From assembly GCF_002949795.1 (NCBI RefSeq), contig NZ_CP026692.1:6997467-7061466 (forward strand): a DNA stretch of 64,000 nucleotides, given 5' to 3'. Shown here one piece after another: positions 23,811 to 33,099 of this stretch. Under the pieces are notes generated by a model, which had not been told where the DNA came from, ran no database searches, and saw only the letters and a program-made list of their open reading frames with translations. A program made the translations under genes and the position numbers. This DNA comes from Nostoc sp. 'Lobaria pulmonaria (5183) cyanobiont'. Its GTDB lineage: Bacteria > Cyanobacteriota > Cyanobacteriia > Cyanobacteriales > Nostocaceae. How positions within the stretch are numbered: the first letter of the stretch is position 1; each line of letters starts with the position of its first letter.

Positions 23811-25571
23811 TCATCGCCATCCTAAAAGGCGCAGTCCAGGGACAATTAGGTAGTAACTCACTCCTAACCAGAAGCTGATAAAGAAGCCTACAGAGGCAAA
23901 AAAAGTCAGAGGCAAGGATAACTCTGACCAGGCTGGTTGACTAGTAAATTGGAAGATTGGAGGTGCTAACTTCAAAAGAATCAAAACTGCATAGGCGATC
24001 GCACTGCCAAAAGCCGCGAACATAGCGTACACTACATGATGGCTGCGAAGTCCTAAACTCAAGGTGAGTAGGCAAACTGCCACTAAAATCACTGCCACTA
24101 AGCCCTCGCCGCTATCTTTTGGGGTGATTAATTGCAAAATTAACCAGCCGAAGCCATAGCTAATCATGCCCATCAGGGAAGCCACTAAAAACCGCCGCCG
24201 TTGACCAAAACACCCGGATACTGTCAGCCCCCATGCGGTTCCCCAGCCTGCGGCGACGAACACCAAAATATCTGCACCGAAGACGGGTTGAGTATTTGGC
24301 ACTAATTGGTTTAGCTGACTCCCAATAAATTCCACAACCTGACGCCCCAAGCTGGTGCGATAGGCCAAAATAAAACCAGCGATCGCACCAAAACAAGCGC
24401 CGATACTACTCAGGATCATTGCCCAAATCGTCGCCAAACAAGCTCGGAAAATTTGGATGATTGTCTGAGCGATAAAAATAACGGTTTTGGTGACAGCTAG
24501 GCTAAAGTTAGCTAAAACTTGCTCAATAGCTTGTATTATCAGTGTAAATCTCTGGTAAACTTGCGTTGAGGCTTGCTTAATCTTGTCTCGCAGTTGGGCA
24601 AATAACCCTGGTGGCGGTAATGGTTGAGAAATCTTCGCCAAACGTTTTTGAATTATAGCTGCATTTGCTGGACGCGATCGCACATCTTCCTGCACCATCT
24701 CATCCAGCAAATCTGCTAGTTGCGGGTTGACATTCACCGCAGTTCGCCAGCGCAATTTACCCGTTTGCTGATCTTCCAACTCTAGCGGGTATTTGCCTGT
24801 TAGTAGTTCAATCACCGTTCGACCAAGGGCATAAAAATCGGCACTTGGCCCAACAACACCTCCAGTCACTTGTTCTGGTGGACTGTAGCCAGAAGAAAAT
24901 AATCGCGTGGAACTAGACACAGAACGCAGCTTAGAGGCACTAAATTGTTTCGCGCCACCAAAATCAATTAGTACCACGCGATCGCCCTCTGTTTGCCCTT
25001 GAGGTAGCATTACAGTTGGCGAAGATGTACCCAGCATTAAATTAGAAGGTTTGATATCCCGATGAAGAATCTGACGTTTGTGTAATTCTTGTAAAATCTG
25101 CACAGCTTGGGCAAACCAGTTTAAAACCAAATCCTCTGGACAGCCTTGGGGAAACTTTTTTAATATCTCCTCTAAAGTCCGCCCATTGATTTTTTCCATT
25201 ACCAGACAAGGCAATTGGTGCGGTTTAGGATTAAACAGTTGTACTTGAAAATAACCATCGTTATCGACTGTGGGAACACCCGGATGCTGCAAGCTAGATA
25301 AAACTGCTGCCTCTTGGGTAAATAATTCCAGTGCCTTGGGCGAATCTTCTACCAATACTTTCAATACTTTCTCTGTTTGAGTTTTTTCATCCCAAACTGT
25401 GTAGATTTGAGCAAATCCTCCCGATCCCAAGGGCTGAAGTGGAACATAGCGATCTAACAACTCTAGCGGTGCGCCACAGCTGTTGCAAAATTTGTTTCCC
25501 CAAGGCTGAGGATAAGGACGTTGACAATCAGGATTTATGCAGTGAACCGCACTCTGAGTGATGTGGGACAC
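23811..25571 (-). CDS. Zinc-ribbon Ser/Thr protein kinase with multi-pass membrane C-terminus
   Basis: 586 residues from GTG 25571 (SHITQSAVHCINPDCQ). Zinc ribbon (CINPDC, FCNSCG, residues 11-34), glycine loop LGSGGFAQIY, catalytic HRDIKPSNLM, DFGGAK (Gly in place of the usual Val/Leu), SSGYSPPEQ and SADFYALGRT. Residues 340-586 contain about seven membrane helices, including AGWGTAWGLTVSG. It shares the ribbon-kinase-membrane layout with the kinase at 17144 but in a different subclass. Confidence 0.92.
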   Translation of the reverse strand: MSHITQSAVHCINPDCQRPYPQPWGNKFCNSCGAPLELLDRYVPLQPLGSGGFAQIYTVWDEKTQTEKVLKVLVEDSPKALELFTQEAAVLSSLQHPGVPTVDNDGYFQVQLFNPKPHQLPCLVMEKINGRTLEEILKKFPQGCPEDLVLNWFAQAVQILQELHKRQILHRDIKPSNLMLGTSSPTVMLPQGQTEGDRVVLIDFGGAKQFSASKLRSVSSSTRLFSSGYSPPEQVTGGVVGPSADFYALGRTVIELLTGKYPLELEDQQTGKLRWRTAVNVNPQLADLLDEMVQEDVRSRPANAAIIQKRLAKISQPLPPPGLFAQLRDKIKQASTQVYQRFTLIIQAIEQVLANFSLAVTKTVIFIAQTIIQIFRACLATIWAMILSSIGACFGAIAGFILAYRTSLGRQVVEFIGSQLNQLVPNTQPVFGADILVFVAAGWGTAWGLTVSGCFGQRRRFLVASLMGMISYGFGWLILQLITPKDSGEGLVAVILVAVCLLTLSLGLRSHHVVYAMFAAFGSAIAYAVLILLKLAPPIFQFTSQPAWSELSLPLTFFASVGFFISFWLGVSYYLIVPGLRLLGWR

Positions 25572-25644
25572 AACCGCTACAATACAAAGGCTGACTTGAT
25601 TTTAGCGTTTCTTTAGGTTTCCTGATTTTAAAATAGACAAAAGA

Positions 25645-25669
25645 AAAACCCTCATAAAATTTATGAGGG
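25645..25669 (-). terminator. Rho-independent terminator of the rbp-rpsU unit
   Basis: Minus-strand CCCTCATAAAT/ATTTATGAGGG-type hairpin (25649-25669) followed by TTTTTCTTTT, about 145 bp after the rpsU stop. Confidence 0.75.
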
Positions 25670-25814
25670 CATTCGTTTATATTTACAACAGAATTCAAGG
25701 AAGGTGAAGTACACAACGATTCCTGTCAAAGCAAGATATAAAGCCTGTTTTACTTCTGTTAGCGCAGCGGGGCGCAGCCCATTCTGAATTTTGAATTCTG
25801 CTGTATATCAGCCC

Positions 25815-26003
25815 TTAATTACGAAAACTTCTCTTACTTTGTCTGTGCTTGGCAACTTCTTTGCGCTTGCGTTTTTCTAAGGGTGTTTCAAAATGACGAT
25901 GCTTTCTCATGTCTGGAAAAATTCCCGCCTTGGAAACTTCTCGTTTAAATCGTCGTAAGGCTGACTCAATGTGTTCATTGTCACCTACAATTACTTGGGT
26001 CAT
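25815..26003 (-). CDS. rpsU: 30S ribosomal protein S21
   Basis: 62 residues from ATG 26003 with AGGAG six bases upstream. QVIVGDNEHIESALRRFKR, EVSKAGIFPDMRKHRHFETP and a Lys/Arg-rich tail are S21. In heterocystous cyanobacteria rpsU is known to follow an RNA-binding protein gene, as here. A terminator-like hairpin sits between the two genes, which implies attenuation or a second promoter. Confidence 0.96.
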   Translation of the reverse strand: MTQVIVGDNEHIESALRRFKREVSKAGIFPDMRKHRHFETPLEKRKRKEVAKHRQSKRSFRN

Positions 26004-26056
26004 TATTTCTCCTACTAAGTTGACTTCATCGATGGCTATGCAGGCGGTAACATTAC

Positions 26057-26085
26057 AAAAAAAAGACAGACTCTTGTTTGTCTGA
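26057..26085 (-). terminator. Terminator-like hairpin between rbp and rpsU
   Basis: Minus-strand AGACAAACAAGAGTCTGTCT followed by a run of T. Short stem (AGACA/TGTCT plus a possible extension). It could limit read-through into rpsU. Confidence 0.55.
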
Positions 26086-26119
26086 CCTTAAGACCTTGGT
26101 AAGTTTTTTGTTTCCAAGA

Positions 26120-26443
26120 TTAGTAGCGTCCGCCGCGTCCACCGCCGCCGCCGCCGTATCCTCCTCGGTTGCCACCAAAGGAACCTCTATCACCTCTATC
26201 TTCCTTGGGTTTAGCCTTATTCACTTTTAGGTCACGACCCATCCACTCAGCACCGTCGAGAGCTTCAATGGCAGCGGTTTCTTCAGCTTCAGTTCCCATT
26301 TCCACAAAGGCAAAGCCCCGAGGACGACCTGTTTCACGGTCAGTAGGTACTTGAACGCGCTTTACAGTACCATATTCTGCAAAAATACCACTTAAATCTT
26401 CTTGTGTAACGTCATAAGAGAGGTTACCTACATAAATTGACAT
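26120..26443 (-). CDS. RRM-type RNA-binding protein with Gly-rich tail
   Basis: 107 residues from ATG 26443, with GGAGAG upstream. One RRM fold: RNP2 IYVGNL (residues 3-8) and RNP1 RGFAFVEM (about 42-49), followed by a Gly/Arg-rich tail (GGNRGGYGGGGGGRGGRY). These Rbp proteins bind single-stranded RNA and are typically cold-induced through a long leader. The 290-bp leader side here fits that. Confidence 0.95.
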   Translation of the reverse strand: MSIYVGNLSYDVTQEDLSGIFAEYGTVKRVQVPTDRETGRPRGFAFVEMGTEAEETAAIEALDGAEWMGRDLKVNKAKPKEDRGDRGSFGGNRGGYGGGGGGRGGRY

Positions 26444-26842
26444 CGATTCTCTCCAAAATCATCACTGTGTAGAGATTTTAATTTCTCTCAGAAGTCTGTA
26501 AATACTAAAAGGAAAAAGCCTTTCAATACTAAAACCAAAGACATCACTCAATTAACTCTCATAAATCTAGGATGACATACGAGCCAACTCTTTGCACCCA
26601 GTAGATAGTTAACCAGTGACGCGATCGCACCTAAGCGATCGCCCGCCCCTACATACCCTAAGTATAGTCCACCGCAAAAAGAGGTTGGAAATGGAAGAAG
26701 ATAAATTCTGTAGGGTGATATAAAAAATCAGACATGCAAGGGCGCATCTTTAATATCCGAATTGAACGTTTGACTGCATTAACCATGAAGCATTACTTTA
26801 AAATTTTAATACGAAAGGCAAAGTCAGGCAACAAATATAAAA

Positions 26843-26977
26843 CTATGGTGACTTGTACTTTTTTAGATAACCCGCTATCAAAGCAACTGCAATCGCGTAC
26901 CCGCCTACCATCATGGGTGTCATCGTCAACAAAATTGGAACTGAGTCTTTGTCACAAGTTTCACTTATGGGAGGCAA
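26843..26977 (-). CDS. Possible small single-span membrane protein (44 aa)
   Basis: From TTG 26977 (or 26 aa from ATG 26923) the frame reads PPISETCDKDSVPILLTMTP and then MMVGGYAIAVALIAGYLKKY to a stop at 26843. This is a polar N-terminus, one membrane helix and a basic end, as in small thylakoid proteins. I do not recognise a subunit. There is no strong ribosome site, so it may be a remnant. It is read antisense to a longer, less protein-like plus-strand frame (26734-27060). Confidence 0.4.
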   Translation of the reverse strand: MPPISETCDKDSVPILLTMTPMMVGGYAIAVALIAGYLKKYKSP

Positions 26978-27299
26978 AATGTTTAAAACCCTTCAGCATC
27001 GCTGCCTTCTGCTTGAAAGGGCGTAGTCTTCAATTATTACCAAAAGTTGCCAAGAACTAAATTTTTGTGCAATATTACTTGCCAAGATTGTTAAGTAATG
27101 TTTCGCCAACAGTGTCTACGCTATATTTACCCCTATTTGGGGAATTCGCCAATGGTATCCGGTATGCGGATATCGGCTCAATACTAATTAAGGCTGAAGG
27201 GGCGACGATATAGGCTGAAAAGCTTTATATGTAAAGCCTGTAACATTTTATGATAAAAAAAGATAGGTTTCAATTTGCAATCAGACCTACCTGTTGAAA

Positions 27300-27686
27300 A
27301 TGTTACCTGTATTTTACCAAAACCACTTAAAAAGTCAACTGAGTACAGCAGAATACCTGTTCATAAAAATTTTGCTTAATCTCCTACAGTAAATCAAAAA
27401 AGTCAACTTAGAAAGATTAGCAAATGCTTTACCTTTAGCAATTAAATTTGAAAGCCGAAGAAAAAGAATACAGCGATTTTTATCACTACCAAATTTAACA
27501 ATTGAAAAAATCTGGTTTCCAATAGTAACAACATAGTTAGAAACATATTTTACACATAGTAAAATAATTTATGTAGCAATTGATAGAAAAAATTGGACTT
27601 GCATAAATTTATTCATAGTTAGTATTATTTGGGATAAAAGAGCATTTCCAGTATATGTTGAGTTATTGGGGTGCTTGTTATTATAA
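27300..27686 (+). pseudogene. Decayed IS4-type transposase (N-terminal fragment)
   Basis: One frame from ATG 27300 reads MLPVFYQNHLKSQLSTAEYL, a TAA at 27390, then VNLERLANALPLAIKFESRR, IQRFLSLPNLTIEKIWFPIV, a TAG where TGG (Trp) is expected (about 27531), and LETYFTHSKIIYVAIDRKNW with the first catalytic Asp. It continues WDKRAFPVYVELLG and breaks off at a stop (27684-27686). I recognise this as the N-terminal third of a common Nostoc IS4-family transposase. The second Asp and Glu are missing, so it is dead. Insertion ends were not defined. Confidence 0.85.
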
Positions 27687-27786
27687 GTATCCCTTCATTT
27701 TTTGCATACCTGCTACCTAACGATCGCTCTTCATTTAGTCTAAAGTCCAGTAATCAGTCAAAATATCACTCACATATAAGAAGCGC

Positions 27787-28782
27787 ATGACTACCAAACC
27801 GAAGATTTTCATTGATGGGGAATCGGGAACCACAGGCTTACAAATTTACTCACGCCTCAACCAACGGGATGACATCGAGTTAGTTAGCATTGAAGCATCT
27901 AAACGTAAAGATGCAACTGAGCGAACTAAACTAATCAATGCTGTTGATGTTATCATTCTCTGCCTGCCTGATGATGCGGCGCGCGAAGCTGTTAGCTTAG
28001 TCAGTAATACTAGGGTTAAGATCCTTGATGCTAGTACTGCCCATCGCACAGCTAAGAACTGGGTATATGGCTTCCCCGAACTAAATCCAGGACAACGAGA
28101 GAAAATCGCCAGCGCCCAGTTTGTCAGCAATCCGGGCTGTTATCCCACAGGATTTTTAGCTTGTATCCGTCCGTTAATTGCCAAAGAACTCCTGAACAGT
28201 AACTTTCCCATCACCGTTAATGCAGTGTCTGGTTACTCTGGTGGCGGAAAGAATCTCATTAAACAGTATCATACCTTCCACGAACAGCAAGCCGGCGCAG
28301 AGTCGCTCCACCCTTATGGTATCTACGGTTTGCAGTTTGGGCATAAGCACGTCAAAGAAATGCATCAGTATTCCGGGTTAGTATCACCACCGCTTTTCGT
28401 ACCAGCCGTGGGAGATTTTGAGCAGGGGATGCTGGTACAGATACCTTTACCACTGGGGACTTTGGATAATCCACCATCAGGTAAGATTATTCATCAAGCG
28501 ATCGCTGATTACTACCAAAGTGAAAAGTTCGTGCAGGTTGCTCCATTCCAAGATTCGACTCTACTGAGAGACGGAACATTTCTAGATGCGATGTCTACGA
28601 CGGGCTACGCCTACGCACTGAACGATACTAATATTGTTCAGGTTTTTGTATTCGCCAATGACACTACCAAAGAAGTCTTGCTAGTTGCTCGTCTTGACAA
28701 CTTGGGTAAGGGCGCATCAGGAGCCGCAGTCCAAAACCTAAACATCATGCTCGGTTTTCCAGAAGAGTTGGGATTGTCATGA
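27787..28782 (+). CDS. argC: N-acetyl-gamma-glutamyl-phosphate reductase (type 2)
   Basis: 331 residues from ATG 27787. Arginine pathway, NADPH-dependent. KIFIDGESGTTGLQIY is the dinucleotide fold start and SNPGCYPTGF holds the catalytic Cys; VNAVSGYSGGGKN and GFGHKH-like QFGHKHVKEM are family blocks, and the end is LARLDNLGKGASGAAVQNLN. The short-loop TTKPKIFIDGE form is the type 2 group. Residues 269-277 (MSTTGYAYA) are an insertion encoded by the dispersed 27-bp repeat, between FLDA and LNDTN. The frame stays open and the rest is well conserved, so the enzyme may still work. Confidence 0.95.
   Translation: MTTKPKIFIDGESGTTGLQIYSRLNQRDDIELVSIEASKRKDATERTKLINAVDVIILCLPDDAAREAVSLVSNTRVKILDASTAHRTAKNWVYGFPELNPGQREKIASAQFVSNPGCYPTGFLACIRPLIAKELLNSNFPITVNAVSGYSGGGKNLIKQYHTFHEQQAGAESLHPYGIYGLQFGHKHVKEMHQYSGLVSPPLFVPAVGDFEQGMLVQIPLPLGTLDNPPSGKIIHQAIADYYQSEKFVQVAPFQDSTLLRDGTFLDAMSTTGYAYALNDTNIVQVFVFANDTTKEVLLVARLDNLGKGASGAAVQNLNIMLGFPEELGLS
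28588..28616 (+). repeat. Small dispersed repeat, copy 4 (inside argC)
   Basis: GCGATGTCTACGACGGGCTA then CGCCTACGC, read in frame as AMSTTGYAYA. Its core is identical to the intergenic copy at 17027. Confidence 0.9.
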
Positions 28783-28849
28783 AAGAGGGTTAGGGAGTGG
28801 GGGAGCAGAGGAGCAAGTTTTTCCTCTCTGCCCCAATGCCCAATGCCCA

Positions 28850-29848
28850 TTATTTTGATTTTTCTTTCAGTTCCTCAAGCAAGTGAATTACATTATGCTC
28901 AAATGCTTTGTTTCGCTCTTGAACTGATTCAATTAACGGTTTACCAAAAAGATTAATCACATACTTAGCTAGTTGAATACCTAGAGGTCTTAAATGTCCA
29001 CCTGCTAAAGTTTTCCGAAAATCTTGAGGTGGCTTTTGCAGAATATTAGTAAACCATTCACAGGTTGATTTAGCAATATTGTCTGATTTGAAACAGACTA
29101 AACCCATGATATTAAATAGCTCACTATCCTTGATTAAATACTGGGTTTCTTCAACGGTTGGTTTCACGCCCCAACCAAGATTATCGATGATATCCGCTAA
29201 AAATTGAGGACGAATTGCGCTCCCTGTGTCAGCAATAGCAGGCGCTAATAGGATAGAAACCTGCCCTTTAATGAAGACACTGTTAATGTTGATATTCTTA
29301 TGTACATAAGTATAAATTAAGTTTTTAACCTCATCTCTTTTTTGCGTTAATTCATCAAAAAGAATGTCAATATCTGCAATAACACTTTCTATTTCTGACT
29401 CATTAGAAGTTTTAGATAGTAGGTTACGAATAAACTGCTCTCTATCTTGAGGGTTGGGAGATAGAGCAGTAAATCCTTCTAATAAGGAGATGTATTTACA
29501 GCCAAGGCTATGTCCAATCCAAGAAAAGTTTTTATCATCTAGATAAGCTTCATAATCATATCCTGCAATACTTGCCATCCTCACAAGCTCTGGTAGAATT
29601 TCATACTGCTCCCTCATGAGAAAACCAGCTTCTACATAATGGTTAAAAGTAAAATTAAACGGCAAAAGAATAATTGTATATCCCTGCTCGAATAGAGATT
29701 GAAGCAGATAACGATAAAAAAGCATGGAGCCAAATGTTCCAAAGAAAGCGCCTGCAATAAATTGAATTACCCCTTTAGGCTTTGGATGTAGAGCAACCCA
29801 ACTGTGAGAAACTGGTTTAAATCTCAGTTTTAGATTCATATTTACCAT
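28850..29848 (-). CDS. DUF1350 family protein (alpha/beta-hydrolase-like)
   Basis: 332 residues from ATG 29848. PKGVIQFIAGAFFGTFGSML, YRYLLQSLFEQGYTIILLPF and GHSLGCKYISLLE (a serine-hydrolase-like elbow) are DUF1350, found in cyanobacteria and plastids. The Ser of GHSLG is present, but the acid and His could not be placed with confidence. Function unknown. Confidence 0.87.
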   Translation of the reverse strand: MVNMNLKLRFKPVSHSWVALHPKPKGVIQFIAGAFFGTFGSMLFYRYLLQSLFEQGYTIILLPFNFTFNHYVEAGFLMREQYEILPELVRMASIAGYDYEAYLDDKNFSWIGHSLGCKYISLLEGFTALSPNPQDREQFIRNLLSKTSNESEIESVIADIDILFDELTQKRDEVKNLIYTYVHKNININSVFIKGQVSILLAPAIADTGSAIRPQFLADIIDNLGWGVKPTVEETQYLIKDSELFNIMGLVCFKSDNIAKSTCEWFTNILQKPPQDFRKTLAGGHLRPLGIQLAKYVINLFGKPLIESVQERNKAFEHNVIHLLEELKEKSK

Positions 29849-30024
29849 GACTTGTTTGTAGGTATATGGTGAATCTTCAAACTGAAGTTGCTGCTTTTCG
29901 GATTATTCAAAGAGATATTTTTGCACAACTGCCATGCTTTGCTAAACAAGCTGCGATCGCCTCGTTAGCAAATAGCCGGAACTCTCTTAATGGCGTTAAT
30001 TTTACTAGTTAGCGGTGGTTAAAA

Positions 30025-32901
30025 CTATTTCACCTTAGCGCGGAAGCGGACAAAACCATAAGAATTAGCTGGTGTGCCAGATCCAGTGGCTGCGGGTAGA
30101 TTGGGAAAACTTGGGACTGTAATATTGACCACTACTGCCCCATTGGTGTTAGTACCGCAGTATGATGGTGTGCCTGAATCATTAGCTGTATAAAAACGCC
30201 CGCGATCGCTATCTGCTACATTAGTGAGATAAAGCGTAGGTGTAGTAGAACCAATAGCTAGGGCAATTCCTCGATCTGCTCCTGGTAAGCCACCATCATT
30301 AGGAGTCATACCATTAAAAGCAGTAGGAATAAAATTAACATTAGTCGGAACTAAGTCACAGAATTTCACATTAGTTGCATTACCAAGACCATTGGAAAGG
30401 AAATATATAGTATATTCCAATTCATCTCCCGGTTTGACAGTGCCAGCATTAATTAATCCTCGCAAGTAGCCAACAGGCCATTTAGGATCGCTATCATTAG
30501 TAGCATAAGGTTCTGGTACATAGTTACTGGCATTAGTAGCAACGTCACTGCGACCATCCACAATATCAGTTAAATCTTGGTTATTAAGGCGGGTGATGCG
30601 TTTAATTAACAACAATTTAGGATTAGAACTAACAGTATTTAATACTGTAAATAAAGTGGGGTCATCATCTGCCGTACTGGCAGGATTATTGCCAATATTT
30701 ACACCATTGTCAGCAATTTGCAAGAACGAATTACCTAGAGTAGGTGGATTATTATTAGCGCCAGCAGAGTCTGCATCTGTGAACACCGTACCAACAGTTC
30801 CTGTAGGGTTATCAGGTGTGTTAAAAGTAGCATTTGCTTGGTTACTAATTGGATTACCGTCATTGGCATTATTAATCGTGGCAGTAATTTTAATGGTAAT
30901 CGTATCACCTACACGTAGAATTCCAGAATTTGTCACAGCAACAACACCAGTACCGTTATAACTAGAATTGAGTGTAATGTTATTTCCTGAAGTTGCAGCA
31001 GTAATTGCTGCACTTACAAACGTTAACTGTGAGGGTAATGAGTCGTTAATGACAAAGTTAATTGCATTGCTATTACCTGGATTTAGGTTGGAGTAAGTGA
31101 TGGTATATTCGATGCGATCGCCTACAGTCACTGTTCCACTACTATCATTGTCTGCGAGGAAGCGAACAGATTTGGTTCCTATGACATTTGCTTGAGTGTT
31201 AGTAGTAATTACTAAGGGAGTAGTGATTGCTTGACTTGGGAAATATGTCCAAGTATCTATTCCCTTAAAGTCACCATAATCACTACTAAATTCATGTTCT
31301 CCTAACGCACTATTGATCCCTCTAGCAGCATTACGCGGGTTAGTAGCTCCCGTACCATCTAAGTTAATCGCCGTGCCATTAGCGGTAGTATAATTGTTAT
31401 CATTGTAATAAATTGTGGTCGCTCCAATCTGCTGTCCATTTTGATCTACAAGGTTAGGAAAAGCAGCAGGAGAGTTTTCCATTGTGATTTTAAACCCCTG
31501 CGGATTATTTTCGGCATCCAACATGGGAAAGTGATATTCTCCCGAACGTGTTGTGATTATGGCATTGTATGGTGCATTTCCTGGTAGAGGTAGGAGATTT
31601 ACCCCACTTGCATTCTTCCCATCCCAAAGCACCACATTTGAGCCGACAGACAGCACATTTTGTAGTACTCTATCGCTACTAGGGTCAAAGATGCCATCAT
31701 TATTGGTGTCAATAATTATTTGATAGCTACCAGTTGAGATAGCGTTGAAGCTAAAATTGCCTCCTACACCTACAGAAGTTTGGTTCCCACTACCTCCATT
31801 ACCCCCAGTGAATTTGAACGAAGTTGGTACTGTGGGAATCGTCGCTGCTATCGGAATACTCAAAGCATTGAGAGTTGCTGTGTCGGGTCGATTGAAGAAA
31901 ACTAAGTGGGTAATATCTGTTGATGTATCAGCAACACTTGGGTCTTGGACTCGCACATTGCCACTAAAGACTAAATTATTATTAGTAGCCTTAGCAGAAT
32001 GGTAGACAGTGTTGTTATTTGTTTTATCAATATATCCCCGGTTGTTAGCAAAAAAGATGAAGCCAAAGGGATCGACTCCATTCATCTCAGTTTGGTAACG
32101 ATACCCATCTTTGGTTTGAATATAAAGCTTAGAGTTGAGTCCTAAAGCAGCAGGAGCGCCATTTTGCCCAGCATTTCCTCCCATATTCATAGCGATATAG
32201 TTAGCAAATACTCGCCCTTTTTTGGCAACGCCGTTACTATCTCGAACTGTAATATCCCAAGCCGCTACCCCTGAAAGTTGAGTATTACCTGTAGTAAATG
32301 CCGCCGTTGCAGATATAGGTGGCGGATTGCCAGAACCACTTGTATTTGGAGAATGAAATTCAACTTCATAAATACCAGTTTCTGTAGCGACGAATTTACA
32401 AGGCGTATAGCCACCAGTATTAGGTAAAGGGCCGTTCGCTTCTTTGGCAACGGTGTTAATCAGACCAAAACCAGTTGCTAGAACATCACAAGAGCCATTT
32501 TGACTACCAAAGGGACTGCGGTAAACAATATCTTGTGAGTTTGAGAAACTAGTAGGCACACTAGAGCCAAGATTAACTGTTTCTCCCGCTTGCACATAAA
32601 CTTTAAGCGTGGTTTTCCGAATAATACCTCCCAGTGTTAAATCTGACCATTCTAGGTAGGGTCTGTATCCGCCATCAGAAACTAACTCTTTGCTGCCTTC
32701 AGCCCAGCTAGGTTGGATACTATTTCCTAAAATACATAAAAAAAAGCCCAGGCTACTTAGCCATAATTTTTGGTGGCTAATTGTTAATGGCTTTTCCATA
32801 GTTTTTTTTACTGGGTTGTCCACAGACAGAGAAAATTTATCATTTTCATCAATATTTACTGTGGCGATCGCTCTTAATTTCTTAAATAAAGATTTCATCA
32901 T
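30025..32901 (-). CDS. Secreted DUF11-repeat surface protein (958 aa), fifth gene of the surface cluster
   Basis: From ATG 32901; an internal Met at residue 35 begins a signal peptide (KLWLSSLGFFLCILGNSIQP, SWA), so the mature protein may start near residue 67. A beta-rich N-terminal region of about 500 residues contains Gly/Asn-rich stretches and an SNVVLWDGKNASG motif. Two or more DUF11 domains follow (around 575-680, TVTVGDRIEYTITYSNLNPG; and 830-940, VKPGDELEYTIYFLSNG). DUF11 domains are Ig-like stalk modules of surface proteins. No C-terminal membrane anchor; it ends GFVRFRAKVK, like the ends of the other cluster members. Transcribed after the beta-barrel gene with a 198-bp gap. Confidence 0.85.
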   Translation of the reverse strand: MMKSLFKKLRAIATVNIDENDKFSLSVDNPVKKTMEKPLTISHQKLWLSSLGFFLCILGNSIQPSWAEGSKELVSDGGYRPYLEWSDLTLGGIIRKTTLKVYVQAGETVNLGSSVPTSFSNSQDIVYRSPFGSQNGSCDVLATGFGLINTVAKEANGPLPNTGGYTPCKFVATETGIYEVEFHSPNTSGSGNPPPISATAAFTTGNTQLSGVAAWDITVRDSNGVAKKGRVFANYIAMNMGGNAGQNGAPAALGLNSKLYIQTKDGYRYQTEMNGVDPFGFIFFANNRGYIDKTNNNTVYHSAKATNNNLVFSGNVRVQDPSVADTSTDITHLVFFNRPDTATLNALSIPIAATIPTVPTSFKFTGGNGGSGNQTSVGVGGNFSFNAISTGSYQIIIDTNNDGIFDPSSDRVLQNVLSVGSNVVLWDGKNASGVNLLPLPGNAPYNAIITTRSGEYHFPMLDAENNPQGFKITMENSPAAFPNLVDQNGQQIGATTIYYNDNNYTTANGTAINLDGTGATNPRNAARGINSALGEHEFSSDYGDFKGIDTWTYFPSQAITTPLVITTNTQANVIGTKSVRFLADNDSSGTVTVGDRIEYTITYSNLNPGNSNAINFVINDSLPSQLTFVSAAITAATSGNNITLNSSYNGTGVVAVTNSGILRVGDTITIKITATINNANDGNPISNQANATFNTPDNPTGTVGTVFTDADSAGANNNPPTLGNSFLQIADNGVNIGNNPASTADDDPTLFTVLNTVSSNPKLLLIKRITRLNNQDLTDIVDGRSDVATNASNYVPEPYATNDSDPKWPVGYLRGLINAGTVKPGDELEYTIYFLSNGLGNATNVKFCDLVPTNVNFIPTAFNGMTPNDGGLPGADRGIALAIGSTTPTLYLTNVADSDRGRFYTANDSGTPSYCGTNTNGAVVVNITVPSFPNLPAATGSGTPANSYGFVRFRAKVK

Positions 32902-33099
32902 TTAGTTCCAATAAAAATACATAATATGTAAATAATGATATTGAGTTTATAAATATATAAATACCAGAGTGAAAATTGAAAGGTTTTTGCACTAGATTCA
33001 AAGCGGATAAAAAATCGTTACGACAATAGTCTTCCCACGAGGAAAGGTTAAATTCGTACATACAGGTTGTAAGGAACATCTATACATCAAATAACCCTT

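Noticed and set aside
26734..27060. 108-codon plus-strand frame
   Set aside because: Composition is not protein-like and no motif is seen; the opposite strand holds a more convincing small membrane protein.
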